Origin: Tubiluchus corallicola | Lineage: Eukaryota > Priapulida > Priapulimorpha > Priapulimorphida > Tubiluchidae | Reading direction: 5' to 3' | DNA: 50,750 bases | NCBI GenBank assembly: GCA_030141605.1 | Contig: JAQGDQ010000892.1 | Span: 32,501-83,250 of the forward strand | In this document: positions 1 to 11,335 of the stretch, in pieces | Layout of the letters: each line of letters begins with the position of its first letter | How positions within the stretch are numbered: the stretch's first letter is position 1 | Position numbers and translations under genes: made by a program | Notes under the pieces: generated by a model | What the model was told of the DNA's origin: nothing | What the model saw: only the letters and a program-made list of their open reading frames with translations | Database searches by the model: none

Positions 1-60
1 TGCTCGTGATTGGCTAGTTGTTACTGCACGTTTAAAATATGGAGGGGCTGAATGATCAAC

Positions 61-457
<397 letters not shown>

Positions 458-770
458 ATCCTGCCAAGTCAGGTATTCATATACAAAGAAATACAGGATG
501 ATTTTTCATATGCTACACCATTTTCAAGTCCGATAAAAATTAAACATTTTAACACAATTAGTACTACGTTTCTTATAATTAAATGATAGATTAAACGCTT
601 AATTAACGACCGGCGAGCCCAACTGTTGATGACATCACAAACTAACATAATTTTCAACAGCAAAAATATTCCACGAGAGTGTTGCACGTGTTTGCAAAAG
701 CGAAAATTGAGGTACAGCGCTACTGTAAGAGATTCCATGTTGTGCCAAAACTTGTACTAAAAATTTAGGT
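458..770 (-). repeat. Dispersed repeat family R1, copy 1 (tail end)
   Basis: This stretch matches, with scattered differences, 22790-23100 on the same strand and the reverse complement of 37920-38240. Shared landmarks include ATTTTCAAG, GATGACATCACAAACTAAC and AATTGAAGTACAG-like blocks. In two of the copies it sits directly against a GTAA/TTAC array. Reading the array as a 3' tail puts the element on the minus strand. No coding potential is seen. A SINE or a LINE 3' end is the likeliest class. Confidence 0.65.
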
Positions 771-1390
771 TTTAAGTTATATTTTATTTTGCGCGCAAGT
801 AGTTTTGATTATGCACTGATGCATTTACCTGTACGTTTTTTGTTATTTCGAGTATCACAAAACTTTCACTGATATTTTGTTATGACTCTCAATGTTACCA
901 TATCTCAGTCTGCCCGACCACAGGTAGCGTAGTTAAGGGAAATTAAGCAGGAATTCTAGGGGCCTTTGTACTTTCACACAACTAAAACTCTTACACATAA
1001 AGCAACGTTAATTGCAGTCTAATGTTTAAGGTGAAAAGGGCGTGGATTAACCAGCAAAACCTGCTGACAGGAAAATAATTAATGCTTACCATATTATAAC
1101 AGGTGAAAAGTAATTACCGTTCAAATCACCTGATGATTTACACCTGAAAACCCTCAAGTGCGCACGAAAAGTTCTTTGAATCCTCAGAATCTTATAATGG
1201 GTAAAAATTGGCTTCCGTTTAGCACGATTCGGGGGATCAAGGAGTGGGGCTTCTCCAATGGAGACGTCATCGAGATATAATGAGTTTTACAGCAACTAGG
1301 CAAAGCTGCAGCAATGATAAAAATAGCAACTTGAGCAATAGTGTACGTTGAATAGTATCTCTTTGGTATCGAAATTAATTGTAAGCGCCC
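771..1390. other. No recognisable feature
   Basis: AT-rich unique-looking sequence. I see no convincing reading frame, RNA gene or terminal repeat. Confidence 0.5.
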
Positions 1391-1770
1391 TGTGGAAGTT
1401 GTAACTGTATATTTTTAGGTGCTGCCATCTATTGACTAATCACTTTACATTTTACTAGCTAAACTCACCCCTAGTACAATTGTTCGGTCCAGTGAATATG
1501 CATACTCACTGGATCTCCCCCTATTTTACTGTAATGGTATTTGTGAAGCCAAGTTTGCATAGTTACCTCTACCTATATATACTGGCTGGATTTTACTTCT
1601 AGCCACTGTCTAACTCTCAGTGATCAGTGCAGGACACTCTGGTCCTCAGTGTGCAGTGTAGCAGTCATTCTACATATGTCTATGTAGTCTAATAAACGTT
1701 TTCCGTTTTGTGCAGATATGTAGTACAGTGTTTTATTCTTTTTCTGCAAAGTGTCAAACTACAACCTCAT
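1391..1770 (+). mobile_element. Possible solo LTR
   Basis: The block has the order expected of an LTR: a TATA-like CTATATATA near 1572, then AATAAA inside TCTAATAAACG near 1690, then a T-rich run, with weakly complementary GTTGTA and CTACAAC ends. No internal gag/pol and no clear target-site duplication are visible, so this rests on layout alone. Confidence 0.3.
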
Positions 1771-2147
1771 ACATGACTTTCACACGCCCATCAGCGCATA
1801 AGAACAAATCTTGTAATACGTTGGAATTCTAATTTGCAGTGTAAACTTCAACCGTAATAAACTATTCATAAAGTTAACGTAACTATTTAGTCGTTTGATG
1901 TTTAACGAGTTATCTGAAGCTCATAATCCTTGATAGAACTTGAAAGATTTGCATTGTACAGCTCATTGCGTGAACTTGCTTGAAAACTCGAGGGATACAG
2001 ATCTATACTCACAACGCAATATTTCGTGGTTACAGTTGTGTGGGACCATATCATAGCCCTATTAACCTAAGCCCTTGAAGTCGGGCAATTGAACGAGTGC
2101 CGAAATCAATTGTCTTGAAGCAATCTTAGAGTGAATCATATATTCGA
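1771..2147. other. No recognisable feature
   Basis: Unique-looking AT-rich DNA with nothing supported on either strand. Confidence 0.5.
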
Positions 2148-2151
2148 TTAA

Positions 2152-2595
2152 CCCTTTCATACCCATTGTATCCCGTGGGATACGAGAATATTTTCTGCCT
2201 TTAAAATTAATAAAATTTTAAAACTGAAAGTCATTTGATCTGTTAATAGTTATTTTGATTTAAGCCAATAACAATAGACTAAAATGGTGATAAAATGGCA
2301 AACTAGAAAATCTACGTAGCATAAAATACTGCGCAAGGTACAGTACTTTAGAGATGACTTTGTACAGATCAGCATAGCGTGCATACTAAATGTCTTAAAT
2401 ACTTTAAAAAATTATCAGCAGTTGCAAAATGAACCACATTTTATGCTTCCATTGAATCCCGTAGGATACAGGCTATATTTAGCACACGGGCACAGGTAGA
2501 AAAAAATAATTGTGTAAACGAGATGGACATACTGAACAAAATTACCAAGCCAAAATTTTTTTTCTTACTAAAAAAATAATTTGGGACTGAAAGGG
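2152..2595. mobile_element. Non-autonomous piggyBac-type element
   Basis: A 444-bp element flanked on both sides by TTAA (2148-2151 and 2596-2599). Its ends are inverted: CCCTTTCATACCCA on the left, and CCCTTTCAGTCCCA when the right end is read on the minus strand. A second inverted motif related to ATCCCGTGGGATAC lies just inside each end. TTAA targets and CCC termini are hallmarks of piggyBac elements. There is no transposase. Confidence 0.8.
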
Positions 2596-2769
2596 TTAAT
2601 TGCAAAATTAATCAAGGTGGTTGTATCATAAATAGAAGGCCACACAAAGCTACAGCTATGATAAAAATACACCATTCAATTTTGAACGATTTGACGACCA
2701 TTACTGAAAATATCAACTCGCTAAAGTTATAGACGGACTCATGGATTTTTTTAACTTTTAAGGTACTAC

Positions 2770-3010
2770 TTCGTGTGTGCGTAATGCGTGATGCGTGATC
2801 CGAAATGCGTGTACAACAGTTTATCTTTAAACACGTAGAAATGTTTCCATGTGCGCGTAATGCGTAAAGCCTGATCCGTAATGCGTGATGCGTGATCCGA
2901 AATGCGTATGCAACAGTTTATCTTTAAACACGTAGAAATGTTTCCATGTGCGCGCAATGCGTAAAGCCTGATCCGTAATGCGCGATGCGTGATCCGAAAT
3001 GCGTATACAA
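2770..3010. repeat. 97-bp tandem repeat, about 2.3 copies
   Basis: The block containing AACAGTTTATCTTTAAACAC begins at 2815 and again at 2912, giving a period of 97 bp. Each unit is also internally repetitive in GATGCGT and AATGCGT words. The long frames through it are by-products of the repetition. Confidence 0.85.
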
Positions 3011-3179
3011 TAGTATACAATAACGTTTTTTGTATTTGAGTTTTTGAGAGGTGGAAGAAGTATGTAGTTCTGTGTTGTGCATCTAACTGCAGTGTTTTGA
3101 CTAAATGATGATACCTGCCATATTGTTCTCTCCCCTGCAAAATGTTGTTCACCCAAAACCTGTGATTTCTTTTCCATCT

Positions 3180-3312
<133 letters not shown>

Positions 3313-3869
3313 AATGATAGAAAACAATAATAACAGAATCATGAATTGTTGAAATTTTATGCACGGAGTTAGTAAACAATTTCTTAACTTCCTAATCTCT
3401 ACTTTTATTAAAAAATATAAACTTAAGAATATCACACATGGATGGGAATTCTGGAAACGTATCTGATATTTGATTTAAGAACGCTGTCCTTTCTTGACAA
3501 CAAACATTACACACTAAAGTGAAATTCATCTTCCGTGCTCCAGTTCTTACATAAAGTACATTTTCTCATGTCAGCAGGAGTATTAACTCTGGTAGTCTTC
3601 AGTATGTAATGTATGGGAGCTAACGGTTTTTGACATTTTTAACGTTTATTTGACATTTTTTTGACCTTTTGACTGCAGCAGCTGATGAATCAACAATTAG
3701 TATAACATAACAATAAAATATAATGAAATATAATAACAGTTTGTGTTAAATACAATAAATTACAAAAAATTACAATAACATAATTACAATTTACATAAAA
3801 TGTTCAAATAATGGTGGAGAGTTGCGCACATCCACCGCTAGTTGTTTAAAGGGCGTGTCCTATCTAGTG
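3313..3869. other. AT-rich spacer with one LINE-tail-like hairpin
   Basis: There is no gene. A short perfect stem (GGTGGA at 3813-3818, TCCACC at 3831-3836) next to AATA-rich DNA resembles, on the minus strand, the hairpin-plus-tail arrangement of the LINE 3' ends elsewhere in this window. The match is weak. Confidence 0.35.
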
Positions 3870-3870
3870 A

Positions 3871-4188
3871 TTACGTAGTAATATAAGTTCTGCGCTCTTT
3901 CTCTAAGGTTAGCACTCTCTGCGCATGCACATCTATATCTGCAGCAAACAACTGACTAAATATGGGCAACAAGAGTTTCGTAAGAATGCATGACGCTACC
4001 CTGCGTCACAATGAGCTCCTATATCCAATGAATGAGCAAAATAGTGCAAAACAATGGAAGTTACAAATTATAAATGTAAATCGAATTGTCACGTCTCCTT
4101 AGAAGAACCACTTTGTTCAAAAGAGAGGAACTAAAAGTTCTATGAATAAAGATACTCTCTAGTGAAGAAACTCTAAGAAGGTCACCAA
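3871..4188 (+). promoter_or_regulatory. Shared 5' flank and leader of genes A and B
   Basis: The sequence is almost identical to 8421-8749. An AATATAAG near 3880 is a possible TATA-like element. Gene C matches only from about 3983 onward, the part nearest the gene. The start codon context is CAAATGG (A at -3, G at +4), which is favourable. Compared with B, the A leader lacks short stretches just before the start codon. The promoter is inferred from conservation only. Confidence 0.4.
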
Positions 4189-6276
4189 ATGGTGCGACTG
4201 TGCACTTTTCTGAGCTGGTCCGCTGCTTTGCTCTCATTTGTGGGAGCATCATCAGCTTTAAATTCCAGCGATATTCCACCAGGATGCGGTCCTTTCAGCT
4301 CCGGTGGTTGGCCACTCCGTACACGCGAACTCCGCATCAAAGAAAAGGATTTTGCAACGACAAGAAAACATTATCTGGGAATTAAAGACGATATCCGTAA
4401 TCCTTTTTTGGGATGTAGGGGATTGGAAGCACACATATTTCTTCGCGAAATGGAAAAGGGCACGACTGACAATACTTTGTTTTACGAAGGCTATACAAAA
4501 TGCGTAGGTCCTTACGTAGGAATCAGAGAACCATATTTTAGTTTTTCGAAGATGCGCGACTACTTTCGTGCACACTGCCAAGATCAGTACGGTGAAAGAT
4601 GGCCTAAAGTGGAGGTACAGTTTAAATGCATGGCCAAGTTCCCCCCGCTCTTCAATTTTGGCCTAAACGAAAATCCCAGAAATTATCACTGGGTATCTCT
4701 TTCCATATATTTAGACCCATACGATGCTCATGAACCGAGTATCATAGCAGGTGGCAGTCATTACCTAGGCGAAGACATTCCTGTTGGTTCCAAGGTTATC
4801 AATATGTGTGGGGGAGATCTTGATGTGTGGGATTATGTAACCGGGTTTACATTATGTCTGGGTCAGGAATCCAACCTTGTTAATTGTAATAGCGAAGAAT
4901 ATTTTGCAACTGAACCAGAAGAGCAGTTTCGACAACCCCATGACTACTTCCCTCATATGACATGTCAACATGTGTACCTGAAGAAATCGTTGATTGATAA
5001 AGTTGGCCAAAATTTCCAAATTCGTGTCAAGCTGATACCTGATAATCCTAGACAGAAAAAATCTTTCCGCTGGAAAACAATTTATGTAACTGATAAAAAC
5101 AATCAAGGTCCCGAATTTCGCCACAGAATTTACACAGCCAGGGCAGACAGTGCAACTGGTTTGGAAGAAGTTGAACCTGCTACGATAAAAGCTGTTGACA
5201 AAGACATGAATAAAAATGAGGTTTTTTACACCTTTCCATTTCCAAACCAAGTTGAGGGCAAATTTCGATTTGAATGGAATGGGCAAATTTCTGCCGTACA
5301 ACAGCTTCCACCTTCAGCTAACTACTACGCTCTCATCCAAGCCACTGAGCACGAAGATGCCACGCACTACGACAGGGCCCTGTTATCTATCAAAGTCCGT
5401 AACGCCACAAAAACCGTAACGTTCGACAAAGAAAGTTACTCGGCAAAACTCTCTGCATACGAACTTGATAATACGCCTACAATGGTACTGTTCATAGAAG
5501 CGACCATGACGAACTCAAATATATCAGTTGATTATAAATTGATACCAGATGGCGGTCAGATTCCGAGTTATATGTTCGAACTGGTTGTCGTACAAAGAAA
5601 AGCAGAAAAGACACTTATTAGACTAGACATGGTAATAAACATGGTCATTAGGGACGAATACAATTTGGTCGTACAGGCATTTCATTGTGCATCCGAATCG
5701 AACCCATATTTATGTCGAATAGGTTCGGCTGACATTACTGTTACGGTAGTAAAAGGTATTATGAACAAACCCATGTTCACTCAGACATCTTACAGACTGG
5801 ACAGTGCAGGAACTGCTGGGTCATATGCAGGACAGGTAATGGCGTATTATAGAGGTTACACTGACGAACAGGTAATGTATTCGATTCTTACGTATGACGA
5901 AATATTGAAAATTGATAACAAAGGAAGAATTTCATTGAAGAGTGACGGATTTGGCACCATAGAAATTGCAGTTGGAGCTTGCAGCAGGGCCACTTTAGAT
6001 TTCGCTGACACCAGGTGTGCTTATACTAAAGTAATAATTGTAATGACAACTGTGACCAATCTTAATGAAACTGAATATAGACCTCTTCCCGAAGCCTCGC
6101 GTGCGCACCAGAGCAAAAAAGCACCTCCGAACTTTGGAATTTGGATGATGGTGGTGGTTATTGGTTTGATGTGTGTGGTCACTATCGGTGTGCTTTTTCT
6201 TCTTTTTCGTCAAGGGAAATGGTTTAACGCTGTTAGTAGCTCTACTCAAATGGGTGTGGCAAGCGATGACAATTAA
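4189..6276 (+). CDS. Cadherin-like type I membrane protein, tandem copy A
   Basis: A single-exon frame for 695 residues. Residues 1-22 form a signal peptide (hydrophobic core about 7-20). Residues 23-168 are a cysteine-containing domain I cannot assign. Residues 181-630 read as degenerate cadherin repeats: PVGSKV near 198, LKKSLIDKVGQNFQIRVKL near 264, the linker VTDKNNQGPEF at 300-310, and KAVDKDMNKN followed by FRFEWNGQISAV in the next repeat. The later repeats have lost most calcium-binding signatures. A transmembrane helix spans about 648-673, and a 22-residue tail ends in SDDN. N-glycosylation sequons are visible (NSS near 25, NAT, NIS, NET). The start is supported by the strong context and by conservation of the leader peptide in B and C. 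By analogy with cadherins it may mediate cell-surface recognition or adhesion; the short tail has no visible catenin-binding or signalling motif. The function is inferred and the family name unknown. Confidence 0.85.
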   Translation: MVRLCTFLSWSAALLSFVGASSALNSSDIPPGCGPFSSGGWPLRTRELRIKEKDFATTRKHYLGIKDDIRNPFLGCRGLEAHIFLREMEKGTTDNTLFYEGYTKCVGPYVGIREPYFSFSKMRDYFRAHCQDQYGERWPKVEVQFKCMAKFPPLFNFGLNENPRNYHWVSLSIYLDPYDAHEPSIIAGGSHYLGEDIPVGSKVINMCGGDLDVWDYVTGFTLCLGQESNLVNCNSEEYFATEPEEQFRQPHDYFPHMTCQHVYLKKSLIDKVGQNFQIRVKLIPDNPRQKKSFRWKTIYVTDKNNQGPEFRHRIYTARADSATGLEEVEPATIKAVDKDMNKNEVFYTFPFPNQVEGKFRFEWNGQISAVQQLPPSANYYALIQATEHEDATHYDRALLSIKVRNATKTVTFDKESYSAKLSAYELDNTPTMVLFIEATMTNSNISVDYKLIPDGGQIPSYMFELVVVQRKAEKTLIRLDMVINMVIRDEYNLVVQAFHCASESNPYLCRIGSADITVTVVKGIMNKPMFTQTSYRLDSAGTAGSYAGQVMAYYRGYTDEQVMYSILTYDEILKIDNKGRISLKSDGFGTIEIAVGACSRATLDFADTRCAYTKVIIVMTTVTNLNETEYRPLPEASRAHQSKKAPPNFGIWMMVVVIGLMCVVTIGVLFLLFRQGKWFNAVSSSTQMGVASDDN

Positions 6277-6346
6277 ATTCTATTCATTTCAATTTTTATT
6301 TCGGTAACTGAGACTATATACAAATACAAATACATCCCAAAAATGG

Positions 6347-6382
6347 AATAAATTGAGCCAATTTTTTTTACAGGCTAATAAA
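6347..6382 (+). terminator. Poly(A) signals of gene A
   Basis: AATAAA occurs at 6347-6352 and again at 6377-6382, 71 and 101 bases after the stop codon. Both are kept in B. Only the second is kept in C. Confidence 0.65.
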
Positions 6383-6499
6383 ACATTTCTAGTTTAAAAC
6401 AACACAACTTTTTTATAAACTTTATTATAAACTTCCAGTTACTCATAGCTCTGGTAACAATGGTGAGCTTTGTGGCCAGAGGCACAAATATGGTCATTA

Positions 6500-6662
6500 A
6501 TGCTGGTATGTGTGCATGTATATGTATATGCAAATATATGTGTACATGTATATGTATATAAGTGTGATGTCAAACGCTATATATATAAATATATATATAT
6601 ACATATACACATACACATATAAATGCATATACATATACATATACATAGATACATATAACTAT

Positions 6663-6754
<92 letters not shown>

Positions 6755-6755
6755 A
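6500..6755. repeat. TATG/TA-rich array followed by (CA)n
   Basis: Alternating purine-pyrimidine DNA: TATATG/CATATA repeats, then about 45 CA units from 6664. The same block follows gene B (11068-11335) and, without the long CA run, gene C. It belongs to the duplicated unit. Confidence 0.95.
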
Positions 6756-7549
6756 TACAGGGATAGTAAATTAAGTAATAGTAAATGTAAATAGCAAATT
6801 AAGACCTAAATAAACATTAGAGACTAATTAAGCAATAACTCGTTCCATTTCACGAAAAGGCAGGAACTGACAAGTCTATATGGTGAACTAACAATAGCAA
6901 ATATAATACTATTGCCAGCGTACAGCAGTAACCTATTTCGAATGCTATAACGTGACGTTCTGCCAATATGACTAAGATTGTGTAGAAGTAGGTTTACACA
7001 AAATTGTATCATGTCAACAACAATGCGTTGCATGTATGAAAAATATTTTAAACGAAAGATGGCGGCCGTTTTTATACTTTGAAACCATGTTTTACCATCC
7101 AATTATAATCTCACAAGGATGAGCAGAAGGTTTTTAATTTAAAAAAATGTATTTACATCGTTTTAAAAAGTTATGACTCATTTAGACGTAGACGCTTCTT
7201 TCGCAACTTGTTGCACAACTTCTCCGAGAGTAAAGTTACACGTGTGAACGGCTAGGCAGCTCCTCTTATTTTGAGGACAGAAGTTGCCATAAAGCGTTCA
7301 TATGTGCGGTTTGCGAAGAAAGTTACCATGTGTAACTTTACTCTCAGAGAAAAGTTGCGTGAGAAGTCTGTACGTCTGAACGCGCCTTTACTCTCAACAG
7401 AGTCAGCGTGTATGTTAATTTCCCAAGCCATAGAGACAAAGTTATGTTGTGTTAGAGCATATGTTAAAGACACAATATGGATTAAGATTGCATTAATAAT
7501 GCCACATTTGGTTTGATTAACATCACTACTTCTTAAGTGAGTTATTAGT
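6756..7549. other. Conserved non-coding 3' flank of the duplicated unit
   Basis: Nearly identical to 11336-11456 plus 13800-14462, and in part to 19406-19924. It contains paired forms of an AACTTTACTCTC-like word in both orientations (around 7225-7390), so part of it can fold back. The short frames are not supported as genes. Confidence 0.5.
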
Positions 7550-7628
7550 ATGAAGATGATTACCAATATGTCCGTCATTGACACATCATTTGATGTTAAT
7601 GAATACAGTAACAATTATGATGATATCA

Positions 7629-8080
<452 letters not shown>

Positions 8081-8749
8081 AAGTTTATATTTTTTGTCGA
8101 TAAAAATGATAATTATGAACCTGATTCTGATCATCGAGAAGCAATTAATTTATGAAAGCTGAAAATTCTGAAGTTGCTCCTTGCTAGTGATGGCAAATTA
8201 GGTAAAAACTAATTGATTTTTGATTATGAATAACCTCAAAGATAGCTGACGTAATTGTTGAGATTTCAACTTATAAATTAAAAAGCACGAATATTATAAA
8301 GAAATTAATCAGTCAGTTATAACGAATATTACAATAAAAACTGCTTAAAATATTTACATATTCGTAATAGATACGTCCCAGGCACAATTTATAAATAAAC
8401 TGTAACGGGACAGATATATTACGTAGTAATATAAGTTCTGCGCTCTTTCTCTAAGGTTAGCACTCTCTGCGCATGCACATCTGTATCTGCAGCAAACAAG
8501 TGACTAAATATGGGCAACAAGAGTTTCGTAAGAACGCATGACGCTACCCTGCGTCACAATGAGCTCCTATATCCAATGAATGAGCAAAATAGTGCAAAAC
8601 AATGGAAGTTACAAATTATAAATGTGAATCGAATCTCCTTAGAAGAACCACTTTGTTCAAAAGAGAGCAACTAAAAGTGTAGGCGCTACTTCTACGAATA
8701 AAGATACTCTCTAGTGAAGAAACTCTAAGAAGGTCTTTAGAGTCACCAA

Positions 8750-10837
8750 ATGGTGCGACTGTGCACTTTTCTGAGCTGGTCCGCCGCTTTACTCTCATTT
8801 GTGGGAGCATCATCACCTTTAAATATCAGCGATATTCCAGTAGGATGCGGTCCTTTCAGCTCCGGTGGTTGGCCACTCCGTATACGCGAACTCCGCATGA
8901 AAGAAAAGGATTTTGCAACGACAAGAAAATATTATCTGGGAATTAAAGACGAAATGCGTAATCCTTTCTTGGGAATTAGGGGAATGGAAGCACACATATT
9001 TCTTCGCGAAATGGAAGAGGGCACGACTGACAATAATTTGTTTTACGAAGGCTATACAAAATGGGTAGGTCCTTACGTAGAAATCAGAGAACAATATTTT
9101 AGTTTTTCGAAGATGCGCGACTACTTTCGTGTACACTGCCAAGATCAGTACGGTGAAAGATGGCCTAAAGTGGAGGTAGAGTTTAAATGCATGGCCAAGA
9201 ACCCCCCTTGGTTCAATTTTGGCCTAAGCGAAAATCCCAGAAATTATCACTGGGTATCTCTTTCCATATATTTAGACCCATACGATGCTCATGAACCGAG
9301 TATCATAGCAGGTGGCAGTCATTACCTAGGCGAAGACATTCCTGTTGGTTCCAAGGTCATCAATATGTGTGGGGGAGATCTTGATGTGTGGGATTATGTA
9401 ACCGGGTTTACATTATGTCTGGGTCAGGAATCCAACCTTGTTAATTGTAATAGCGAAGAATATTTTGCAACTGAACCAGAAGAGCAGTTTCGACAACCTC
9501 ATGACTACTTCCCTCATATGACATGTCAACATGTGTACCTGAAGAAATCGTTGATTGATAAAGTTGGCCAAAATTTCCAAATTCGGGTCAAGCTGATACC
9601 TGATAATCCTAGACAGAAAAAATCTTTCCGCTGGAAAACAATTTATGTAACTGATAAAAACAATCAAGGTCCCGAATTTCGCCACAGAATTTACACAGCC
9701 AGGGCACACAGTGCAACTGGTTTGGAAGAAGTTGAACCTGCTACGATAAAAGCTGTTGACAAAGACATGAATAAAAATGAGGTTTTTTACACCTTTCCAT
9801 TTCCAAACCAAGTTGAGGGCAAATTTCGATTTGAATGGAATGGGCAAATTTCTGCCGTACAACAGCTTCCACCTTCAGCTAACTACTACGCTCTCATCCA
9901 AGCCACTGAGCACGAAGATGCCACGCACTACGACAGGGCCCTGTTATCTATCAAAGTCCGTAACGCCACAAAAACCGTAACGTTCGACAAAGAAAGTTAC
10001 TCGGCAAAACTCTCTGCATACGAACTTAATAATACGCCTACAATGGTACTGTTCATAGAAGCGACCATGACGAACTCGAATATGTCAGTTGATTATAAAT
10101 TGATACCAGATGGCGGTCAGATTCCGAGTTATATGTTCGAACTGGTTGTCGTACAAAGAAAAGCAGAAAAGACACTTATTAGACTAGACATGGTAATAAA
10201 CATGGTCATTAGGGACGAATACAATTTGGTCGTACAGGCATTTCATTGTGCATCCGAATCGAACCCATATTTATGTCGAATAGGTTCGGCTGACATTACT
10301 GTTACGGTAGTAAAAGGTATTATGAACAAACCCATGTTCACTCAGACAACTTACAGACTGGACAGTGCAGGAACTGCTGGGTCATATGCAGGACAGGTAA
10401 TGGCGTATTATAGAGGTTACACTGACGAACAGGTAATGTATTCGATTCTTACGTATGACGAAATGTTCAAAATTGATAACAAAGGAAGAATTTCATTGAA
10501 GAGTGACGGATTTGGCACCATAGAAATTGCAGTTGGAGCTTGCAGCAGGGCCGCTTTAGATTTCGCTGACACCAGGTGTGCTTATACTAAAGTAATAATT
10601 GTAATGACAACTGTGACCAATCTTAATGAAACTGAATATAGACCTCTTCCCGAAGCCTCGCGTGCGCACCAGAGCAAAAAAGCACCTCCGAACTTTGGAA
10701 TTTGGATGATGGTGGTGGTTATTGGTTTGATGTGTGTGGTCACTATCGGTGTGCTTTTTCTTCTTTTTCGTCAAGGGAAATGGTTTAACTCTGTTAGTAG
10801 CTCTACTCAAATGGGTGTGGCAAGCGATGACAATTAA
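8750..10837 (+). CDS. Cadherin-like type I membrane protein, tandem copy B
   Basis: A single-exon frame for 695 residues, collinear with copy A with no gaps: signal peptide, N-terminal domain, degenerate cadherin repeats, transmembrane helix and 22-residue tail. Residues 1-160 differ from A at 20 positions (for example A23P, P31V, C76I, C105W, G111E, F151N, L154W, N160S); residues 161-695 differ at only 8. Two cysteines present in A (76 and 105) are replaced here by Ile and Trp, so if they bond to each other in A that bridge is absent in B. In codons 1-160 I count 20 replaced codons and 4 silent changes against A. Using C as outgroup, changes fall on both the A and the B lineages. The role is inferred as surface recognition or adhesion. 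The gene looks intact. Confidence 0.85.
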   Translation: MVRLCTFLSWSAALLSFVGASSPLNISDIPVGCGPFSSGGWPLRIRELRMKEKDFATTRKYYLGIKDEMRNPFLGIRGMEAHIFLREMEEGTTDNNLFYEGYTKWVGPYVEIREQYFSFSKMRDYFRVHCQDQYGERWPKVEVEFKCMAKNPPWFNFGLSENPRNYHWVSLSIYLDPYDAHEPSIIAGGSHYLGEDIPVGSKVINMCGGDLDVWDYVTGFTLCLGQESNLVNCNSEEYFATEPEEQFRQPHDYFPHMTCQHVYLKKSLIDKVGQNFQIRVKLIPDNPRQKKSFRWKTIYVTDKNNQGPEFRHRIYTARAHSATGLEEVEPATIKAVDKDMNKNEVFYTFPFPNQVEGKFRFEWNGQISAVQQLPPSANYYALIQATEHEDATHYDRALLSIKVRNATKTVTFDKESYSAKLSAYELNNTPTMVLFIEATMTNSNMSVDYKLIPDGGQIPSYMFELVVVQRKAEKTLIRLDMVINMVIRDEYNLVVQAFHCASESNPYLCRIGSADITVTVVKGIMNKPMFTQTTYRLDSAGTAGSYAGQVMAYYRGYTDEQVMYSILTYDEMFKIDNKGRISLKSDGFGTIEIAVGACSRAALDFADTRCAYTKVIIVMTTVTNLNETEYRPLPEASRAHQSKKAPPNFGIWMMVVVIGLMCVVTIGVLFLLFRQGKWFNSVSSSTQMGVASDDN

Positions 10838-10907
10838 ATTCTATTCATTTCAATTTTTATTTCGGTAACTGAGACTATATACAAATACAAATACATCCCA
10901 AAAATGG

Positions 10908-10943
10908 AATAAATTGAGCCAATTTTTTTTACAGGCTAATAAA
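10908..10943 (+). terminator. Poly(A) signals of gene B
   Basis: AATAAA at 10908-10913 and 10938-10943, at the same spacing from the stop codon as in gene A. Confidence 0.65.
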
Positions 10944-11067
10944 ACATTTCTAGTTTAAAACAACACAACTTTTTTATAAACTTTATTATAAACTTCCAGT
11001 TACTCATAGCTCTGGTAACAATGGTGAGCTTTGTGGCCAGATGCACAAATATGGTCATTAATGCTGG

Positions 11068-11255
11068 TATGTGTGCATGTATATGTATATGCAAATATAT
11101 GTGTACATGTATATGTATACATGTATATGCAAATATATGTGTACATGTATATGTATATAAGTGTGATGTCAAACGCTATATATATAAATATATACATATA
11201 CACATACACATATAAATGCATATACATATTCATATACATAGATACATATAACTAT

Positions 11256-11332
<77 letters not shown>

Positions 11333-11335
11333 CAG
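11068..11335. repeat. TATG/TA-rich array and (CA)n, unit B copy
   Basis: Counterpart of 6500-6755. The TATG part is longer here by a repeated CATGTATATGCAAATATATG-like unit, and the CA run is shorter. Confidence 0.95.

Noticed and set aside
4258-4581. Antisense frames across the cadherin-like genes (also 4852-5301, 9413-9862, 17494-17928)
   Set aside because: Shadows of the sense coding sequence, conserved only because the sense genes are.
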